Shown: positions 7,353 to 16,353, counted from the stretch's first letter. The stretch is 34,784 nt of DNA from an uncultured Ruminococcus sp. (GCA_902773325.1 CACYDW010000060.1:1-34784); one strand, 5' to 3'. The notes: generated from the sequence alone by a model not told the origin. A program made the numbers and translations.

Positions 7353-8243
7353 TTATTTGATAATGCCGTATTTTACAAGACACTCCCTGAGCTTGTTGAA
7401 GCCGCTCTCGCTCATCGGAGCAAGAGGCATTCTGCACGGACCGCAGTTGAATCCGAGCAGATTCATAGCTGCCTTTACGGGAATGGGGTTAACATCAGAG
7501 AAAAGCATATCCATCAGCTCAATGTAATGCTTCTGCATAGCAAAGCTGCCTCTGAAATTACCCTCAAGAGCCATCTTGATAAGCTCATGGCTTTCTCTCG
7601 GACAAATATTGGCAAATACCGAGATAACACCCAGACCGCCCATTGCAGTAATGGTATAAGCCTGTGCATCTTCACCGCTGTAAACATCGAGGTTGTCGCC
7701 GCAGAGTGCCATGGTTCTTACCAGTGCGGAAATATCTCCGTTAGCCTCTTTGGTAGCCTTGATGTTCGGGTGCTTGGAAAGCTCCGCGTAGGTTTCGGGC
7801 TTGATGTTGCAGCCCGTTCTCGACGGAACATTATAGAGGATCATCGGAATGCTGATTCTGTCCGCAATATATGTGTAATGGCGAATCAGACCGCTCGGTG
7901 AGGTTTTGTTGTAGTAGGGTGTGACCGAAAGGATCGCGTCTGCGCCGAGCTGCTGCGCTTCTGCCGAAAGCTCTGCGGCAAAGAGTGTATCATTGCTGCC
8001 CGCACCTGCAATAACAGGTACTCTCTTGGCTACCTTATTGACGGTATATTCGATCACTTTGCAGTGTTCTTCCTTGCTGAGGGTAGCGGATTCGCCCGTC
8101 GTACCGCAGGCAACAATAGCGTCAGTGCCGTTGTTGATCTGAAAATCGATGATTCTGCCGTATTCGTCATAGTTAACGCTGCCGTCACTGTTCATAGGGG
8201 TGACGATCGCAACTGCCGAACCCGTGAAAATAGGATTTCCCAT
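7353..8243 (-). CDS. dapA: 4-hydroxy-tetrahydrodipicolinate synthase
   Basis: Class I aldolase-type TIM-barrel enzyme condensing pyruvate with aspartate semialdehyde, the first committed step to diaminopimelate and lysine. At 296 aa it is full length. CGTTGES carries the conserved Thr pair (T48, T49), ILYNVPSRTG carries Tyr137 and Arg142, and the Schiff-base lysine is K165 in TKEANGD. The ATG is preceded by AAGGAGGTCATATA, a strong site. The second gene of the riboswitch operon, after asd, which makes its substrate. Confidence 0.98.
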   Translation of the reverse strand: MGNPIFTGSAVAIVTPMNSDGSVNYDEYGRIIDFQINNGTDAIVACGTTGESATLSKEEHCKVIEYTVNKVAKRVPVIAGAGSNDTLFAAELSAEAQQLGADAILSVTPYYNKTSPSGLIRHYTYIADRISIPMILYNVPSRTGCNIKPETYAELSKHPNIKATKEANGDISALVRTMALCGDNLDVYSGEDAQAYTITAMGGLGVISVFANICPRESHELIKMALEGNFRGSFAMQKHYIELMDMLFSDVNPIPVKAAMNLLGFNCGPCRMPLAPMSESGFNKLRECLVKYGIIK

Positions 8244-8334
8244 TATATGACCTCCTTGTTTTTTGATATCATATTCTATGCTTGTTTGTCAGCAAAGGTG
8301 AATCGCCCTGCTGAAATGTTCAGACGCAGGAAAC

Positions 8335-9414
8335 TCAATCCATATAGCCCTCTGCACAAAGTAACTCGGCAAGCAGTACAGCACCGCCGGCAGCACCGCG
8401 CAGGGTGTTGTGTGACATACAAACGAACTTGATGGTATACTGTGTATCCTCACGGAGTCTGCCGATCGATACAGCCATACCGTTTTCGAGGTTACGCTCC
8501 GATTTGATCTGCGGTCTGTCAGGCTCGGTGAAATAGTGGAGGAACTGCTTCGGTGCGCTGGGCAGGTTCAGTTCCTGCGGCTTGCCGCTGTAGGTTTCCC
8601 ATGTTTTGATAATTTCCTCCATAGAGGGCTTCTGCTCTAAATCAACGAATACAGCAGCGGTGTGTCCGTCAGATACGGGAACACGCAGACACTGTGCAGT
8701 AATACACGGAGAAGCAGCCTTTACGATCTCGCCGCTTTCAATGGTACCCCAGATCTTGAGCGGCTCCTGCTCGGATTTTTCTTCCTCACCGCCGATGTAG
8801 GGGATAAGGTTGTCGACCATTTCAGGCCATCTTTCAAAGGTCTTTCCGGCACCGGAGATCGCCTGATAGGTGCAGGCAAGAACTCTCTTAACGCCGTATT
8901 TCAGCAGGGGGTGTACAGCAGGAACATAGCTCTGGAGCGAGCAGTTGGACTTGACGGCAACAAAGCCCTTCTTTGTGCCAAGACGCTTTCTCTGGTCAGC
9001 GATAATAGCCAGATGCCCGTCATTGATCTCCGGAATGATCATCGGTACATCGGGGGTAAAGCGGTGAGCGCTGTTGTTGGATACAACAGGGCATTCTGCC
9101 TTTGCATAAGCCTCTTCAAGAGCGCGGATCTCGTCCTTTTTCATATCTACCGCACAGAATACGAAGTCGACCTTAGAAGCAACCGCCTCAACATCAGAAG
9201 CGTCCATAATAACCATAGATTTCATATTTTCGGGCATAGGAGTTTTCATTGCCCAGCGGCCGCCTGCGGCTTCCTCATAAGTCTTGCCTGCCGAACGTGC
9301 GCTTGCGGCGAGGATAGTGACGTTGAACCACGGATGATTTTCAAGCAGTGTGGCAAAACGCTGACCGACCATGCCTGTTGCACCGATAATACCAACATTA
9401 TACTTTTTTTCCAT
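8335..9414 (-). CDS. asd: Aspartate-semialdehyde dehydrogenase
   Basis: NADPH-dependent enzyme reducing aspartyl phosphate to aspartate semialdehyde. The N-terminal VGIIGATGMVGQRF is the nucleotide loop and the catalytic Cys is C158 in KSNCSLQSY. The size (359 aa) and the motif layout, including the C-terminal SHNTLRGAAGGAVLLAELL, fit the archaeal/fungal-like Asd class rather than the E. coli one. The start at 9414 has AAAGGAG 9 nt upstream; the 20 codons further upstream run back towards the attenuator. First gene of the operon, so lysine control through the riboswitch acts directly on the branch-point precursor; asd also feeds threonine and methionine synthesis. Confidence 0.95.
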   Translation of the reverse strand: MEKKYNVGIIGATGMVGQRFATLLENHPWFNVTILAASARSAGKTYEEAAGGRWAMKTPMPENMKSMVIMDASDVEAVASKVDFVFCAVDMKKDEIRALEEAYAKAECPVVSNNSAHRFTPDVPMIIPEINDGHLAIIADQRKRLGTKKGFVAVKSNCSLQSYVPAVHPLLKYGVKRVLACTYQAISGAGKTFERWPEMVDNLIPYIGGEEEKSEQEPLKIWGTIESGEIVKAASPCITAQCLRVPVSDGHTAAVFVDLEQKPSMEEIIKTWETYSGKPQELNLPSAPKQFLHYFTEPDRPQIKSERNLENGMAVSIGRLREDTQYTIKFVCMSHNTLRGAAGGAVLLAELLCAEGYMD

Positions 9415-9476
9415 TTCAATTATCTCCTTTAATAAAAACTCGGAACAAAATAATTCCTCATTAAATCTTACCAAAC

Positions 9477-9501
9477 AAAAAACCGGTTTATAACAAACCG
9501 G
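9477..9501 (-). terminator. Attenuator terminator of the lysine riboswitch
   Basis: On the minus strand CCGGTTT-GTTAT-AAACCGG is followed by TTTTTT. It lies between the lysine aptamer and asd, so it is the expression platform that closes when lysine is bound. Confidence 0.85.
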
Positions 9502-9588
9502 CCATAAAAAGCAAGTATTCTTCTGAGAGCCCGACCAAGCTGCATATCAGTGCAGACGACCAGAACCACACGAAAAGAAATTACAAAC

Positions 9589-9753
9589 GATAGCGCCCCA
9601 TCACATACTTTTTTATGATGACAGTGATATGCCGCTGTGACATACCCCCGAGGTACACCCGCCGCAGCGCACCTCTCGGCGATAAGGCTATTCACAACAA
9701 GCATACGACTACGGCAGTCAGCTTTTTGCTACACGCAATACCGCACCTCTATC
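9589..9753 (-). promoter_or_regulatory. Lysine riboswitch (L box) aptamer
   Basis: Read on the minus strand, the 5' part GATAGAGGTGCG and the 3' part GGGGCGCTATC form the closing stem, as in L-box RNAs. The internal GCCGAGAGGTGCG block and the roughly 165-nt size also match. Its position before asd-dapA-dapB, between a consensus promoter and an intrinsic terminator, fits lysine-dependent premature termination. Exact ends are approximate. Confidence 0.9.
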
Positions 9754-9779
9754 CGGTAATGATTTAACTTTACACCCTT

Positions 9780-9808
9780 ATCATACCACTGTTAATCAGT
9801 CTTGTCAA
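9780..9808 (-). promoter_or_regulatory. Promoter of the asd-dap operon
   Basis: On the minus strand TTGACA (9808-9803) is 17 nt from TATGAT (9785-9780). Transcription would start near 9773, about 20 nt before the lysine aptamer. Confidence 0.85.
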
Positions 9809-9871
9809 CCGATATATTCATTAAATCCACGGAAATCAATTTTGCCGGTCATCTTCTCCGGGAAAAGTATT

Positions 9872-9909
9872 TCAAAAAAGTCCTGTTCCGGCAAAGCCGC
9901 CGGAACAGG
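9872..9909 (-). terminator. Terminator of pckA
   Basis: A 12-bp perfect stem (9880-9891 with 9898-9909) with a 6-nt loop is followed on the minus strand by C and six T. Confidence 0.93.
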
Positions 9910-9961
9910 ACAAATGATATCACGATATATTGCTTTATTTCACGTGCTCACCAAAATTGCA

Positions 9962-11656
9962 TCAGGCAAGTTCGTCAACGAGCTTCTGGAGAGCCTCAAG
10001 AGCCTCATCGGGGAGCTTGTCATAGCCGCCCTTCTTCTCGGAGAAGCCCTTAACAGCGTCAACACGGTTCTGCATAGCGCTCTTGAGAGCAGCCTTGTAG
10101 TCAGCATCGCTCATGTCAGGAACAAAACCTTCCCAGTTCAGGATTTCGATATCCTCGAACGGACCCCACTTCTCAAACTTGGCAGTACCCTCAACGATTG
10201 CTTCGAGAACGCCGAGAGTATCTTCCTTCTGAACCTTCTTGCCCATGAAGTCGCCGGTGTTGACAATGTAGCAAGCAACATTCTTTTCAGCAACAAGCTT
10301 CTTGAACTTCTCGTAGTCGTTAACGAGGGGATAGGTTCTGAAGGGGTTAGCATAGGGAACGATTCTGAGAGCATTCATATCGGTTCCGGCAGCAACACGT
10401 TCTGCGGTAGAGGTTTTGGTTGCGAGTGTCGCACCCATAACAGAAGCAAGGGCTGCACCCTTCAGCTTTACGCAGGGAGGAATGGTAGGATCCTTCATGA
10501 TCCAGATAATGGAGTTAACGGGAGAGTCAATCTTGTCAACACGGTTAGGTGACCAGAGCTTTGACTTGATGGCACGGCCGTTGCCGTTTCTGATATCCTC
10601 GGTCACAAGCTGGATCTTGCCTTCCTCGTCCTTGGTGCAGGAGCAGTTCTGAACGCTGAGCAGATACTTGTTGTCCGGGCAGCCTGTGGGATAGTCAGCG
10701 GTCTTGTCGAAGTAAGACGGCTCAAGAGCGATAGAAGCACAGGTATCGGAGTTGATGATGAAAGCGTCATCATGCAGAACGGTGATGCCGGGGTATTTGC
10801 CGCCGTGCTTTGCATGAGTCAGAGTAGACTTGCCTGAGCCTGAAAGACCGAATACAGAAGCAACATACTTGCTGCCGTCTGCGAGTGTATACTCCTTCTG
10901 ACCGCCGTGGCAGGAAGCATAGCCGTTGCGGTTAGCGATAGCCCATGCGATCGTCAGTGTACCCTTTTTGTGCTCACCGAAGTATTTCATACCGAGAATA
11001 CAAGCGCAGTTTGCGTTGGTATCAAAGTAGCAGCAGGTGAGGTCATCACTCAGGCAGGAATAATCAACATCAGGAGAGGGAGTAGGAGCCCACTGCGGGT
11101 CGGAGAAAATGTAGATGTCAGGCTCGTTGCCGTTGCCAACGGGCTGAGAGTTCTGATACATCTTTGAATAGGTATCATTGATATACTGGAAGTTCAGAAG
11201 CCAGTTATACATCAGAACCTCTTCACCCTCGGGAATGAGCAGATGAGCCTTTACCATGAATTCCGGGTCAAGACCGATATATGCGGTTGCATGATAGAGC
11301 TTCTTGAAACGAGTTTTGTAAACAGCGTCCATAACGACCTTGTCGAGCTTGACATCGTCTACACCCGGTTCGCCCTTGATGCGTCTTGCAGCGGCATATC
11401 TGCCTGTTACGGCACCGTCGTTAAAGAGCAGTACCTTAGCTTCTGCGGGAAGACCGACTTCCTCGGGTTTATATACGGGCATATCGGTGATGATCGTACC
11501 CGGAGAGTTTTTTGCAAGGTTGTAAGCCTCTGCAAGAGAGGTAACTTCTACAACGTTGTTGCCGTAGAATGCGCCCTCAATGATTGAGCGTGTCTTTGAA
11601 AAGCCGACTTTTCCTTTTCCTATTTCAGATATAGGATAATACGCTTTGGTTGACAT
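9962..11656 (-). CDS. pckA: Phosphoenolpyruvate carboxykinase (ATP)
   Basis: Interconverts oxaloacetate plus ATP with PEP, CO2 and ADP. In anaerobic gut Firmicutes it often runs towards oxaloacetate for succinate and amino-acid precursors. The 564-aa protein has the ATP-type PEPCK P-loop VFGLSGSGKSTLTH near residue 270, a downstream HDDAF metal-binding segment, and the nucleotide-contact region PVNSIIWIMKDP. It is near the usual 530-540 aa with a modest extension at the ends. AGGAGG lies 10 nt before the ATG. It is a single-gene unit with its own promoter and terminator. Oxaloacetate supply links it to the aspartate family genes next door, though they are transcribed separately. Confidence 0.95.
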   Translation of the reverse strand: MSTKAYYPISEIGKGKVGFSKTRSIIEGAFYGNNVVEVTSLAEAYNLAKNSPGTIITDMPVYKPEEVGLPAEAKVLLFNDGAVTGRYAAARRIKGEPGVDDVKLDKVVMDAVYKTRFKKLYHATAYIGLDPEFMVKAHLLIPEGEEVLMYNWLLNFQYINDTYSKMYQNSQPVGNGNEPDIYIFSDPQWAPTPSPDVDYSCLSDDLTCCYFDTNANCACILGMKYFGEHKKGTLTIAWAIANRNGYASCHGGQKEYTLADGSKYVASVFGLSGSGKSTLTHAKHGGKYPGITVLHDDAFIINSDTCASIALEPSYFDKTADYPTGCPDNKYLLSVQNCSCTKDEEGKIQLVTEDIRNGNGRAIKSKLWSPNRVDKIDSPVNSIIWIMKDPTIPPCVKLKGAALASVMGATLATKTSTAERVAAGTDMNALRIVPYANPFRTYPLVNDYEKFKKLVAEKNVACYIVNTGDFMGKKVQKEDTLGVLEAIVEGTAKFEKWGPFEDIEILNWEGFVPDMSDADYKAALKSAMQNRVDAVKGFSEKKGGYDKLPDEALEALQKLVDELA

Positions 11657-11718
11657 AGCTGTTCAGCCTCCTATATGATTCTTTGACGAAAACAATAAGT
11701 TCTTGTTCTCCGATATAT

Positions 11719-11747
11719 ATTTTACTTCTCCTGCCTGTTTTTGTCAA
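11719..11747 (-). promoter_or_regulatory. Promoter of pckA
   Basis: On the minus strand TTGACA (11747-11742) is 17 nt from TAAAAT (11724-11719). The transcript would have a leader of about 55 nt. The remaining 11750-11900 stretch shows nothing else recognisable. Confidence 0.85.
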
Positions 11748-11906
11748 GACGGATAGACAACAAACTGTATGATTTTAACAATGGAAAAGTCTATTGAACC
11801 CCGGAATAATAGCCGCGAAAGAAGAAAATTTTATACGAAACGGTAATTTTGTATAGGAAGGATGGCAGTTGATTCTATAAAGCTGAATACAAATTCTTGA
11901 AAACGC

Positions 11907-11935
11907 TTGACAAGCGCAGAATTACATTGTAAAAT
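11907..11935 (+). promoter_or_regulatory. Promoter of tRNA-Arg
   Basis: TTGACA (11907-11912), 17-nt spacer, TAAAAT (11930-11935). The predicted start is about 30 nt before the mature tRNA. Confidence 0.85.
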
Positions 11936-11971
11936 AATAAGGCATTTTACAAAACAATGTGTGATATCTGT

Positions 11972-12045
11972 GTCTTCGTAGCTCAGCAGGATAGAGCGTT
12001 CGCCTCCTAAGCGAAAGGCCGTGGGTTCGAATCCCGCCGAGGACG
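11972..12045 (+). tRNA. tRNA-Arg (anticodon CCU)
   Basis: Full cloverleaf: acceptor GTCTTCG pairs with CGAGGAC (one G-U), D stem GCTC/GAGC, anticodon stem TTCGC/GCGAA around loop CTCCTAA giving anticodon CCT, and a T arm with GGTTCGAATCC. The discriminator is G and the CCA is not encoded. It reads AGG codons. A promoter precedes and a terminator follows, so it is a single-tRNA transcript. Confidence 0.97.
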
Positions 12046-12046
12046 T

Positions 12047-12091
12047 AAGCAAAAGTCCTGTCACTTGAGTGGCAGGACTTTTGCTTCTTAT
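12047..12091 (+). terminator. Terminator after tRNA-Arg
   Basis: A very long 18-bp stem (12047-12064 with 12069-12086, one G-U) with a TTGA loop is followed by a T-rich tail. It starts one base after the tRNA. Confidence 0.93.
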
Positions 12092-12176
12092 TATTCGTTT
12101 TATTCGTTTTTTACTTTTCACCCCTGACCTGAACTTCACCTTTCCAAAATGATTTTCCTGTGTGTAGGATAAATAC

Positions 12177-12204
12177 TTGCATATTTTTGGGCAAGTAGTA
12201 TAAT
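12177..12204 (+). promoter_or_regulatory. Promoter of queA
   Basis: TTGCAT (12177-12182), 16-nt spacer, TATAAT (12199-12204). The leader would be about 37 nt. Confidence 0.7.
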
Positions 12205-12247
12205 GGATACGTAGAAAAAGGAAATATGCCAAAAGAGAGGAATATAC

Positions 12248-13273
12248 ATGAAAACAAGCGATTTTTATTACGATCTGCCCGAAGAACTTATAGCACAGAC
12301 ACCGCTCGAACCGCGTGACAGTTCCCGTATGCTTGTGCTGGATAAGACAAGCGGAAGGATAGAACACAGACACTTTTATGACGTTTTAGAGTATCTCAAT
12401 CCGGGCGATTGTCTGATACTGAATGATTCCCGCGTTCTGCCCGCCAGAATTTACGGCATAAAGGAGGGAACGGGAGCAAGCGTTGAGTTTCTGCTGCTTC
12501 GTCAGATTGAAAATAAACGCTGGGAAACGCTTACCAAACCCGGCAAAAAAGCAAAGATCGGTGCGAGATTCATATTTGGTGACGGTGTGATGACCTGTAC
12601 GGTTGTTGATGTCACCGAAGACGGCAACAGAATTGTCGATTTTGCCTGTGAAGGCAGTTTTTATGAAAACCTTGATAAGCTGGGTCAGATGCCGCTGCCG
12701 CCTTATATTCACGAAAAGCTCAAAGACCGGGAACGTTACCAGACGGTATACAGCCGTGAACTCGGCTCTGCCGCAGCACCGACCGCAGGACTGCACTTTA
12801 CCAGGGAACTGCTCAAGAAAGCAGAAGAAAAAGGAATCCGCATCGGATATGTTACGCTTCATGTTGGTTTAGGCACATTCCGCCCTGTCAAGGTCGATGA
12901 TGTCACCGCACATAAGATGCATTCTGAGCACTATGAAATGCCCGTGAAAACCGCTGATCTTATCAACGAAACCAAACAAAACGGCGGAAGGGTCATCTGT
13001 GTAGGTACAACAAGCTGCCGCACTCTTGAAACAGTTGCCGCACGGGAGGGCTGCGTGAAAGCCAGTGAGGGCTGGACGGATATTTTTATCTATCCGGGTT
13101 TTGAGTTCAAGGTGATTGACGGGCTTATCACAAACTTTCATCTTCCTGAAAGTACCCTGATTATGCTGGTATCGGCATTTGCGGGTTTGGATCATGTAAT
13201 GAATGCATATCATAATGCTGTTGCGGAAAAATATAGGTTTTTTAGCTTTGGCGATGCTATGATTATTATATGA
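12248..13273 (+). CDS. queA: S-adenosylmethionine:tRNA ribosyltransferase-isomerase
   Basis: Transfers and isomerises the ribosyl part of SAM onto preQ1-tRNA to make epoxyqueuosine. The 341-aa length is standard. Characteristic blocks run in order: [20 protein letters not shown] at the start, [47 protein letters not shown] and [21 protein letters not shown] lies 7 nt before the ATG. The usual partner tgt is not downstream; instead a toxin-antitoxin pair follows, so the locus may have been interrupted or rearranged. Confidence 0.97.
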   Translation: MKTSDFYYDLPEELIAQTPLEPRDSSRMLVLDKTSGRIEHRHFYDVLEYLNPGDCLILNDSRVLPARIYGIKEGTGASVEFLLLRQIENKRWETLTKPGKKAKIGARFIFGDGVMTCTVVDVTEDGNRIVDFACEGSFYENLDKLGQMPLPPYIHEKLKDRERYQTVYSRELGSAAAPTAGLHFTRELLKKAEEKGIRIGYVTLHVGLGTFRPVKVDDVTAHKMHSEHYEMPVKTADLINETKQNGGRVICVGTTSCRTLETVAAREGCVKASEGWTDIFIYPGFEFKVIDGLITNFHLPESTLIMLVSAFAGLDHVMNAYHNAVAEKYRFFSFGDAMIII

Positions 13274-13311
13274 AATATATATTATTATGATAGACAATTG
13301 CTTGAATCGTA

Positions 13312-13340
13312 TTGACAAATACTTGAAATAAGTGTATGAT
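13312..13340 (+). promoter_or_regulatory. Promoter and possible operator of the toxin-antitoxin pair
   Basis: TTGACA (13312-13317), 17-nt spacer, TATGAT (13335-13340). The spacer and -10 contain an imperfect dyad (ATAC at about 13319 to GTAT at about 13337), a natural place for antitoxin binding; the operator part is inference. Confidence 0.7.
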
Positions 13341-13370
13341 ATATGTAGTATCAATAAGGAGGTGCAAAAA

Positions 13371-13643
13371 ATGGCACAGACAAATGTTAATATCAGGATG
13401 GATGAAGCTACAAAAATTGCCTTTGATAAGTTCTGTGACGAAATCGGATTGTCAGTAAGTGCTGCCTTCAATATTTTTGCAAAAACTGTTGTCAGGGAGC
13501 AAAGGATACCCTTTGAGCTTAAAACAGAAGTTCCCAATGAAGCGACCAGAAGAGCTATTGAAAATGCCAGAAACGGTGCAGGACTCAGCGAAGGTTTTCA
13601 TTCGGTTTCGGAACTGATGGAGGCGCTCAATGCTGACGATTAA
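13371..13643 (+). CDS. RelB/DinJ-family antitoxin
   Basis: 90-aa type II antitoxin. The N-terminal VNIRMDEATKIAFDKFCDEI is the ribbon-helix-helix DNA-binding part shared by DinJ/RelB proteins, followed by GLSVSAAFNIFAKTVVREQ and the PFEL segment typical of DinJ. The C-terminus should wrap the toxin. The start at 13371 follows AAGGAGGTGCAAAAA; an upstream in-frame start lies inside the promoter. It overlaps the toxin gene by 14 nt, giving coupled translation with antitoxin first. The complex presumably represses the promoter just upstream. Confidence 0.92.
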   Translation: MAQTNVNIRMDEATKIAFDKFCDEIGLSVSAAFNIFAKTVVREQRIPFELKTEVPNEATRRAIENARNGAGLSEGFHSVSELMEALNADD

Positions 13644-13902
13644 GTATGAAACAACCTTTAAGAAAGACTTCAAACGTATCGTCAGGAGAGGTTACAATAT
13701 TTCATTATTAGAAAATGTCATTGAAATGTTGGCTAATGAAAAAACCTTGCCCCAAAAATATAAGGATCATCCGCTGTCAGGTGATTATTCAGACTGTCGA
13801 GAATGTCACATTACACCCGATTGGCTTTTGATTTACAGAATCAGTGATACTGAACTTGCTTTGATTTTAACCAGAACAGGCACACACAGTGATTTATTCT
13901 AA
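13630..13902 (+). CDS. YafQ-family mRNA interferase toxin
   Basis: 90-aa RelE-superfamily endoribonuclease that would cleave mRNA on the ribosome. Residues corresponding to the YafQ active site appear intact: H47 (DHPLSG), H60 and D64-W65 in HITPDWLLIYRI, and H86 in TGTHSDLF near the C-terminus. The protein is basic at the N-terminus. It overlaps its antitoxin gene and is followed by a hairpin, so the pair is a compact two-gene unit that looks functional rather than decayed. Confidence 0.93.
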   Translation: MLTIKYETTFKKDFKRIVRRGYNISLLENVIEMLANEKTLPQKYKDHPLSGDYSDCRECHITPDWLLIYRISDTELALILTRTGTHSDLF

Positions 13903-13906
13903 TTCA

Positions 13907-13933
13907 AAGCGGCGCAGCAATACTGCGCCGCTT
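13907..13933 (+). terminator. Hairpin terminator after the toxin gene
   Basis: An 11-bp perfect stem (13907-13917 with 13923-13933) with a 5-nt loop, 5 nt after the toxin stop. The T-tract is poor, so termination may be partial. Confidence 0.55.
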
Positions 13934-14027
13934 AAATCCTGTGTGTAAGCAAAGGGGTGCACTGTTGATTCTATGAGCAGCTTTTTACGGTCAGAGAAGA
14001 TCATTTTTACAAAAGGTCGGGATTGTT

Positions 14028-14915
14028 TTGCTAAAAATACCAAGGAAATATAAAGCAATCATCTATATCATTCTGTCGGCATTCTGTTTTGCCTTTATGA
14101 ATTTGTTTGTAAGATTGTCGGGGGATGTGCCGCCGTTTCAGAAAAGCTTTTTCAGAAATCTTGTTGCATTGGTATTCGCCCTGATCGTTTTGCTGAAGAA
14201 TAAACAGAGCTTCCGCTGGAAAAAGGGCAATTTCAAATACCTGTTTGCCAGATCACTGATCGGTACGATCGGAATAATATGCAATTTTTATGCGATAGAC
14301 CACATTCCGCTTTCAGACGCTTCCATACTCAATAAAATGTCGCCGTTTTTTGTTATTATTTTTTCGTACTTTATCATCAAGGAAAAGCTCACGTTTTTTC
14401 AGGGATTCGCAGTGGTGACAGCCTTTATCGGAACACTTTTTATCATCAAGCCGTCCTTTGCCAACGTAGAGCTTGTGCCGTCTGCAATAGGTCTTATGGG
14501 CGGAATGTGCGCCGGACTTGCCTACACATTCGTGAGGATCCTCGGAAAAAGGCAGGAGAATGGGGCTTTGATCGTATTCTTTTTTTCAGGCTTTTCCTGT
14601 GTGGTATTGCTGCCCGTGCTGCTTTTTGACTTCCATCCGATGGAATGGTGGCAGCTGCTCATGCTGCTTGGCGCGGGATTGTCTGCATCAGGCGGGCAGT
14701 TTGCCATTACAGCGGCATACTGTCACGCACCGGCAAGGGAAATATCGGTCTATGACTACTCACAGATCATTTTTGCAACTCTGTTGGGACTGATCTTCCT
14801 CGGCGAACTGCCCGATATATACAGCGTGATCGGATACGCTGTAATATGCTGTATGGCAGTGCTTGTATTTTTATATAATAACGAACTGTGGTTTTTCAGA
14901 AAGAAACAGCAGTGA
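14028..14915 (+). CDS. EamA/DMT-family transporter
   Basis: 295-aa inner-membrane protein with ten hydrophobic segments in two EamA repeats (about residues 8-142 and 152-285), ending in a basic tail (FFRKKQQ). Family members export or import small metabolites; the substrate cannot be read from sequence. The FRN motif near residue 42 and a conserved PLSDASILNKMSPFF segment are typical of the family. The start is a TTG at 14028 with AAAGG about 11 nt upstream; the next ATG would remove the first membrane helix. The first copy of the interspersed 123-nt element begins 11 nt after the stop. Confidence 0.85.
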   Translation: MLKIPRKYKAIIYIILSAFCFAFMNLFVRLSGDVPPFQKSFFRNLVALVFALIVLLKNKQSFRWKKGNFKYLFARSLIGTIGIICNFYAIDHIPLSDASILNKMSPFFVIIFSYFIIKEKLTFFQGFAVVTAFIGTLFIIKPSFANVELVPSAIGLMGGMCAGLAYTFVRILGKRQENGALIVFFFSGFSCVVLLPVLLFDFHPMEWWQLLMLLGAGLSASGGQFAITAAYCHAPAREISVYDYSQIIFATLLGLIFLGELPDIYSVIGYAVICCMAVLVFLYNNELWFFRKKQQ

Positions 14916-14925
14916 CAAATGTAAA

Positions 14926-15048
14926 TATAGTAGGCGACAAAAATATTCTTACTTAGAGTGATGTCCGAAGGGGTGTGGGGGTGACCGGAAAGCCCCCACA
15001 GTCAGCCTATGATTGATCAAAGTATAAAAAATAATGTCGTTTACTATA
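14926..15048 (+). repeat. Interspersed 123-nt element, copy 1
   Basis: Nearly identical (about 93 percent by eye) to 17837-17960. Its ends are imperfect inverted repeats, TATAGTAGGCGACA against TGTCGTTTACTATA, which pair over 14 bp with G-U wobbles. Inside, TGGGGG and CCCCCA form a hairpin with a GACCGGAAAG-containing loop. It starts 11 nt after a stop codon. It could be a MITE-like element with TA-ended inverted repeats or a conserved structured RNA. No ORF. Confidence 0.85.
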
Positions 15049-15075
15049 TATTAAGTTCACAAAGAAAATGGAGTG

Positions 15076-16353
15076 ATGTTGTTGAATCCGTATCTGAATG
15101 CAGCGATCATAATATTGCTGATTATGTGTTCGGCATTTTTTTCTTCTGCCGAAACCGCATATTCCTCTGTCAGTAAGGTCAGACTAAAGCACTATGCCGA
15201 TAAAGGCAATAAAAAAGCAAAGAAAGCTTATTGGATATCCGAACACTATGACAAGGCATTGTCCACGATACTTGTCGGCAATAATATCGTCAATATTGCT
15301 GCATCCTCCCTGACGACAGTGTTGTTCCTCACTTTTTTGGATGAAGCCAACGGAACGCTGATGAGTACACTTGTACTTACGATCGTTATTCTGATATTCG
15401 GTGAAGTAATGCCCAAGAATATAGCAAAGGAAAACAGCGAATCCTTCTGTATGTCATCGGCAGCTATACTGTATTTTCTGATGGTAATCCTGACACCCGT
15501 GACCTTTATCCTGCTCCAGATCAATAAGCTTGTCAAAAACGCAGCAGGCAGACACCGCCGCAGCAAGCCGAGTATTACGGAGGACGAGCTGAAATACATC
15601 GTTGAAAGCATTGAAGAGGAAGGGGTACTGGAGGAACAGGAGCGTGAGCTTGTGCAGTCGGCGCTTGAGTTTGACGAAAAGGAAGCGTACGATATCCTGA
15701 CGCCCCGCGTAGACGTAGCCGCGATCAATATTGACGACCCGCCCGAAAAGATCAGGGCGGAGGTATTGACCGAGCGCTATTCAAGAATGCCGGTCTATCA
15801 GGATAATATCGACAATATTATCGGAATTCTGCATACGCGTGATTATCTGGAACAGCTTTTGAAGCATGAAACACCGGATATCCGAAAGCTGATTCAGCCG
15901 CCCTACTATATTTATCGTTCCAAGAAGCTTTCGGCAATTCTATCTGATTTTCGTCACAATCGACTGCATATAGCGGTTGTCACAGATGATTACGGCGGTA
16001 CACTCGGCATCGTTACCATGGAGGATCTGCTGGAACAGCTTGTGGGAGATATATGGGACGAGGACGAAGAAGTCGAAAACAAGTACCGTTCGATTTCAGA
16101 TAATGAATATGAGATCAGCGGTGATATGAACATCAGTGATATGCTGGAGCTGCTGAATAAAGATTCCGATTACATAGAAACAGAGAACAAGTCCATCGGC
16201 GGCTGGGTCATCGAGCAGATCGGAGATATCCCGCAGATCGGCACGAAGTTTACATTTGGTGACCTGAATGTTACCGTTGCGGAGGTCGAGGACAAGCGCG
16301 TGAATTATATTACCGTCAAATGCACTCCGGATAATAAAAATGCCGATGAATGA
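15076..16353 (+). CDS. CorC/HlyC-family membrane protein (DUF21-CBS-CorC_HlyC)
   Basis: About 425 aa. Order: DUF21 transmembrane domain (about residues 1-180, with FFSSAETAYSSVSKVRLKHYA), cytosolic CBS pair (about 205-325, with TPRVDVAAI and VVTDDYGGTLGIVTMEDLLE) and a C-terminal CorC_HlyC domain. Gram-positive relatives export Mg2+ or related cations; older annotation as hemolysin is not informative. The start is unclear: GTG, ATG, TTG, TTG codons follow in a row (15073-15084) and GGAG at 15070-15073 fits one of the TTGs best by spacing. It overlaps the next gene by 14 nt. Copy 1 of the interspersed element lies just upstream. Confidence 0.88.
   Translation: MLLNPYLNAAIIILLIMCSAFFSSAETAYSSVSKVRLKHYADKGNKKAKKAYWISEHYDKALSTILVGNNIVNIAASSLTTVLFLTFLDEANGTLMSTLVLTIVILIFGEVMPKNIAKENSESFCMSSAAILYFLMVILTPVTFILLQINKLVKNAAGRHRRSKPSITEDELKYIVESIEEEGVLEEQERELVQSALEFDEKEAYDILTPRVDVAAINIDDPPEKIRAEVLTERYSRMPVYQDNIDNIIGILHTRDYLEQLLKHETPDIRKLIQPPYYIYRSKKLSAILSDFRHNRLHIAVVTDDYGGTLGIVTMEDLLEQLVGDIWDEDEEVENKYRSISDNEYEISGDMNISDMLELLNKDSDYIETENKSIGGWVIEQIGDIPQIGTKFTFGDLNVTVAEVEDKRVNYITVKCTPDNKNADE

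Noticed and set aside
8662-9432. Long plus-strand ORF opposite asd
   Set aside because: Shadow frame of the well-supported asd gene on the other strand; no family resemblance and no ribosome site.
9468-9704. 78-codon minus-strand ORF upstream of asd
   Set aside because: It lies inside the lysine riboswitch and its terminator.
11831-12373. 180-codon minus-strand ORF
   Set aside because: It covers the tRNA, its terminator and the queA promoter; not coding.
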